Source: an uncultured Verrucomicrobiota bacterium (GTDB lineage: Bacteria; Verrucomicrobiota; Verrucomicrobiia; Opitutales; Opitutaceae). From it: a stretch of DNA of 6,001 bases. The notes beneath the pieces were generated by a model that saw only the letters and a list, made by a program, of their open reading frames with translations, was not told the DNA's origin and made no database searches. Below, in pieces: positions 4,768 to 6,001 of the stretch. The translations under genes and the position numbers were made by a program. Each line of letters opens with the position of its first letter. Position 1 is the first letter of the stretch. The stretch covers positions 1 to 6,001 of the forward strand of contig CAIXIZ010000473.1 of NCBI GenBank assembly GCA_903919625.1, written 5' to 3'.

Positions 4768-6001
4768 TCACAGCTCCAGATACCGCCGCACGGGGTCCAA
4801 ATTGACGTGCTCAACCACATGGTCGGCCATCGCGGCATAAACCGCCTGGCGCTTTTCACTCCAGGCCTGTGCATACGGCCGATGGGCGGCGATGCCGGCG
4901 GCTGCCGTTACCTGGGCCCGCAACTGCGGTGACTCAAACCAGCCGTGCAGATACGTGCCCCACACTTGGCCGACACGCGTGCCTTCGGCGCGCGGCACGC
5001 CGGCATCCCATACGGTCTGCAACTCCGCCGCCGGTGCGGTCGGTGTGCTGCGGCCCATGTGGATTTCATACGCCTCCCAACGTTGTCCGGCACACTCGGC
5101 GGTGACCTGGCGCACGATCTTTTTGGCGTAAAACTCGGTCGCGACGGGCAGCAGACCAAGCCCGGGCTCGTCGCCGGCATCGCCGGCCACACCGGACGGA
5201 TCGCTCAGCCGTTCACCGAGCATCTGGTAGCCGCCGCACACCCCGATGATGAGCGCGCCGCGCAGTGCCGCCGCCCGGATTGCCTGGTCGAGCCCGCGTT
5301 CGCGCAGCCAGCGCAGGTCGCCGATGGTGTTCTTGGTGCCGGGGAGAACAATCATGCGTGCCTGTGCGAGCACGGTGGGATCGGCGGTCCAGCGCACGCG
5401 CACGCCCGCATCGTCCCACCAGGGCTGGCAGTCGGTGAGGTTCGCCGCGCGCGGGTAGCGCACCCACGCGATGGTCTCGCCGGTGCCGCGATCCTCGTCG
5501 CTGGCGGTGAGGCCGTCCTCCTCCTCGGGCTGAAGGTCCGGGCGGAACGGCACGGTGCCGAGCACGTCGAGCCCCGGCGCGTGCGGCGCGAGCCATTGCT
5601 GCGGGTCAGGAAACAGGCTCAGGTCGCCCCGGAAACGGTTGACGATCGCGCCGAGCCCGCGCGCGCGATCTGCGGCGGGCAGCAGTGCCCAGGTGTCGGC
5701 GAGCTGCGCATAGATGCCACCGCGGTCGATATCCCCCACGAGCAACCAGCGCCCGTCGAGATGCCGGATGGGCCGCAGGTTCACGAGGTCGCGCTCCATC
5801 AGGTTAAGCTCCACGGGGCTGCCCGCGCCTTCGAGCACCAGCACGTCGCAGCGGCTTTTCCAGCCGTCGAGCGTGTCGGCGACGGTCTGCCAGAGCTCCG
5901 AAAAATTATCGTAATAGGCGCGGCCTTCGAGCTGGGCCCGCGCCTCGCCGAGCACGATGAGCTGGGCCACATTGCCCCCGCTCGGCTTGAGCAGGATGGG
6001 A
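4768..6001 (-). CDS. cobQ: Cobyric acid synthase CobQ/CbiP (N-terminus off window)
   Basis: CobQ amidates adenosylcobyrinic acid a,c-diamide at four side chains, using glutamine and ATP, to give adenosylcobyric acid in cobalamin synthesis. The frame stays open to the right edge; the residues just inside it read PILLKPSGGNVAQLIVLGEA, the typical CobQ segment after the ATP-binding start. About 410 residues are visible, and 75-90 residues with the P-loop should lie beyond 6001. Further marks, counted from V at 5970 as residue 1, are LVLEGAGSPVELNL (44-57), VGDIDRGG (78-85), NRFRGD (111-116) and VLPGTKNTIGDL (208-219). The class I glutamine amidotransferase domain shows the nucleophile C245 in GVCGGYQMLG and H342 in GTYLHGWF. 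The protein ends RRYLEL at TGA 4768-4770. Nothing is broken or frameshifted. No cobalamin riboswitch can be seen because the gene start lies outside. Confidence 0.95.
   Translation of the reverse strand, partial: PILLKPSGGNVAQLIVLGEARAQLEGRAYYDNFSELWQTVADTLDGWKSRCDVLVLEGAGSPVELNLMERDLVNLRPIRHLDGRWLLVGDIDRGGIYAQLADTWALLPAADRARGLGAIVNRFRGDLSLFPDPQQWLAPHAPGLDVLGTVPFRPDLQPEEEDGLTASDEDRGTGETIAWVRYPRAANLTDCQPWWDDAGVRVRWTADPTVLAQARMIVLPGTKNTIGDLRWLRERGLDQAIRAAALRGALIIGVCGGYQMLGERLSDPSGVAGDAGDEPGLGLLPVATEFYAKKIVRQVTAECAGQRWEAYEIHMGRSTPTAPAAELQTVWDAGVPRAEGTRVGQVWGTYLHGWFESPQLRAQVTAAAGIAAHRPYAQAWSEKRQAVYAAMADHVVEHVNLDPVRRYLEL

Noticed and set aside
4768..5970. Taking cobQ as complete, starting at the GTG at 5970
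   Set aside because: The frame stays open to the window edge and the residues before 5970 (PILLKPSGGN) belong to the conserved CobQ N-terminal region, so the gene is only partly visible.

Overview
The window looks like ordinary chromosome from a GC-rich Gram-negative bacterium. The style of the AccB and AccC proteins, together with intergenic REP-like hairpins, makes me favour Verrucomicrobiota (Opitutales-like). That assignment is inference from memory of the families and should be checked with an AccC or CobQ tree. Genes lie on both strands and none looks phage- or plasmid-derived.

Layout. Positions 1-228 (minus) hold the start of a secreted, extremely glycine-rich protein whose C-terminus lies off the left edge. 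After a 105-nt divergent gap, two translationally coupled plus-strand genes (334-876 and 873-1832) encode a small membrane-anchored protein and a polytopic membrane protein resembling the HTTM family. From about 1595 to 1965 the DNA drops sharply in GC: the last 80 codons of the membrane-protein gene and the following intergenic region are T-rich, full of inverted and direct repeats, and carry A/T tracts spaced roughly one helical turn apart. This tract leads into accB (2022-2534, TTG start) and accC (2651-4015), the biotin carboxyl carrier and biotin carboxylase of acetyl-CoA carboxylase. Convergent to accC is a YchJ/UPF0225-type protein with a SEC-C zinc motif at each end (4038-4529, minus). 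Further right is cobQ (4768-6001, minus, N-terminus off the window), cobyric acid synthase of cobalamin biosynthesis. Between ychJ and cobQ lies a 63-bp REPIN-like element made of two inverted hairpins with covarying stems.

How the genes work together. AccB and AccC form the biotin carboxylation half of the enzyme that makes malonyl-CoA for fatty acid synthesis; the carboxyltransferase genes are not here. The coupled membrane pair probably acts together in the envelope, but its chemistry cannot be read from the sequence. YchJ and CobQ share a strand but are separated by about 240 nt containing the REPIN and an inverted repeat, so they are probably separate units.

I see no CRISPR array, defence system, transposase, tRNA or rRNA. 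The most noteworthy items are the REPIN-like element, the phased AT-rich repeat region in front of accB, and the poorly characterised membrane pair.
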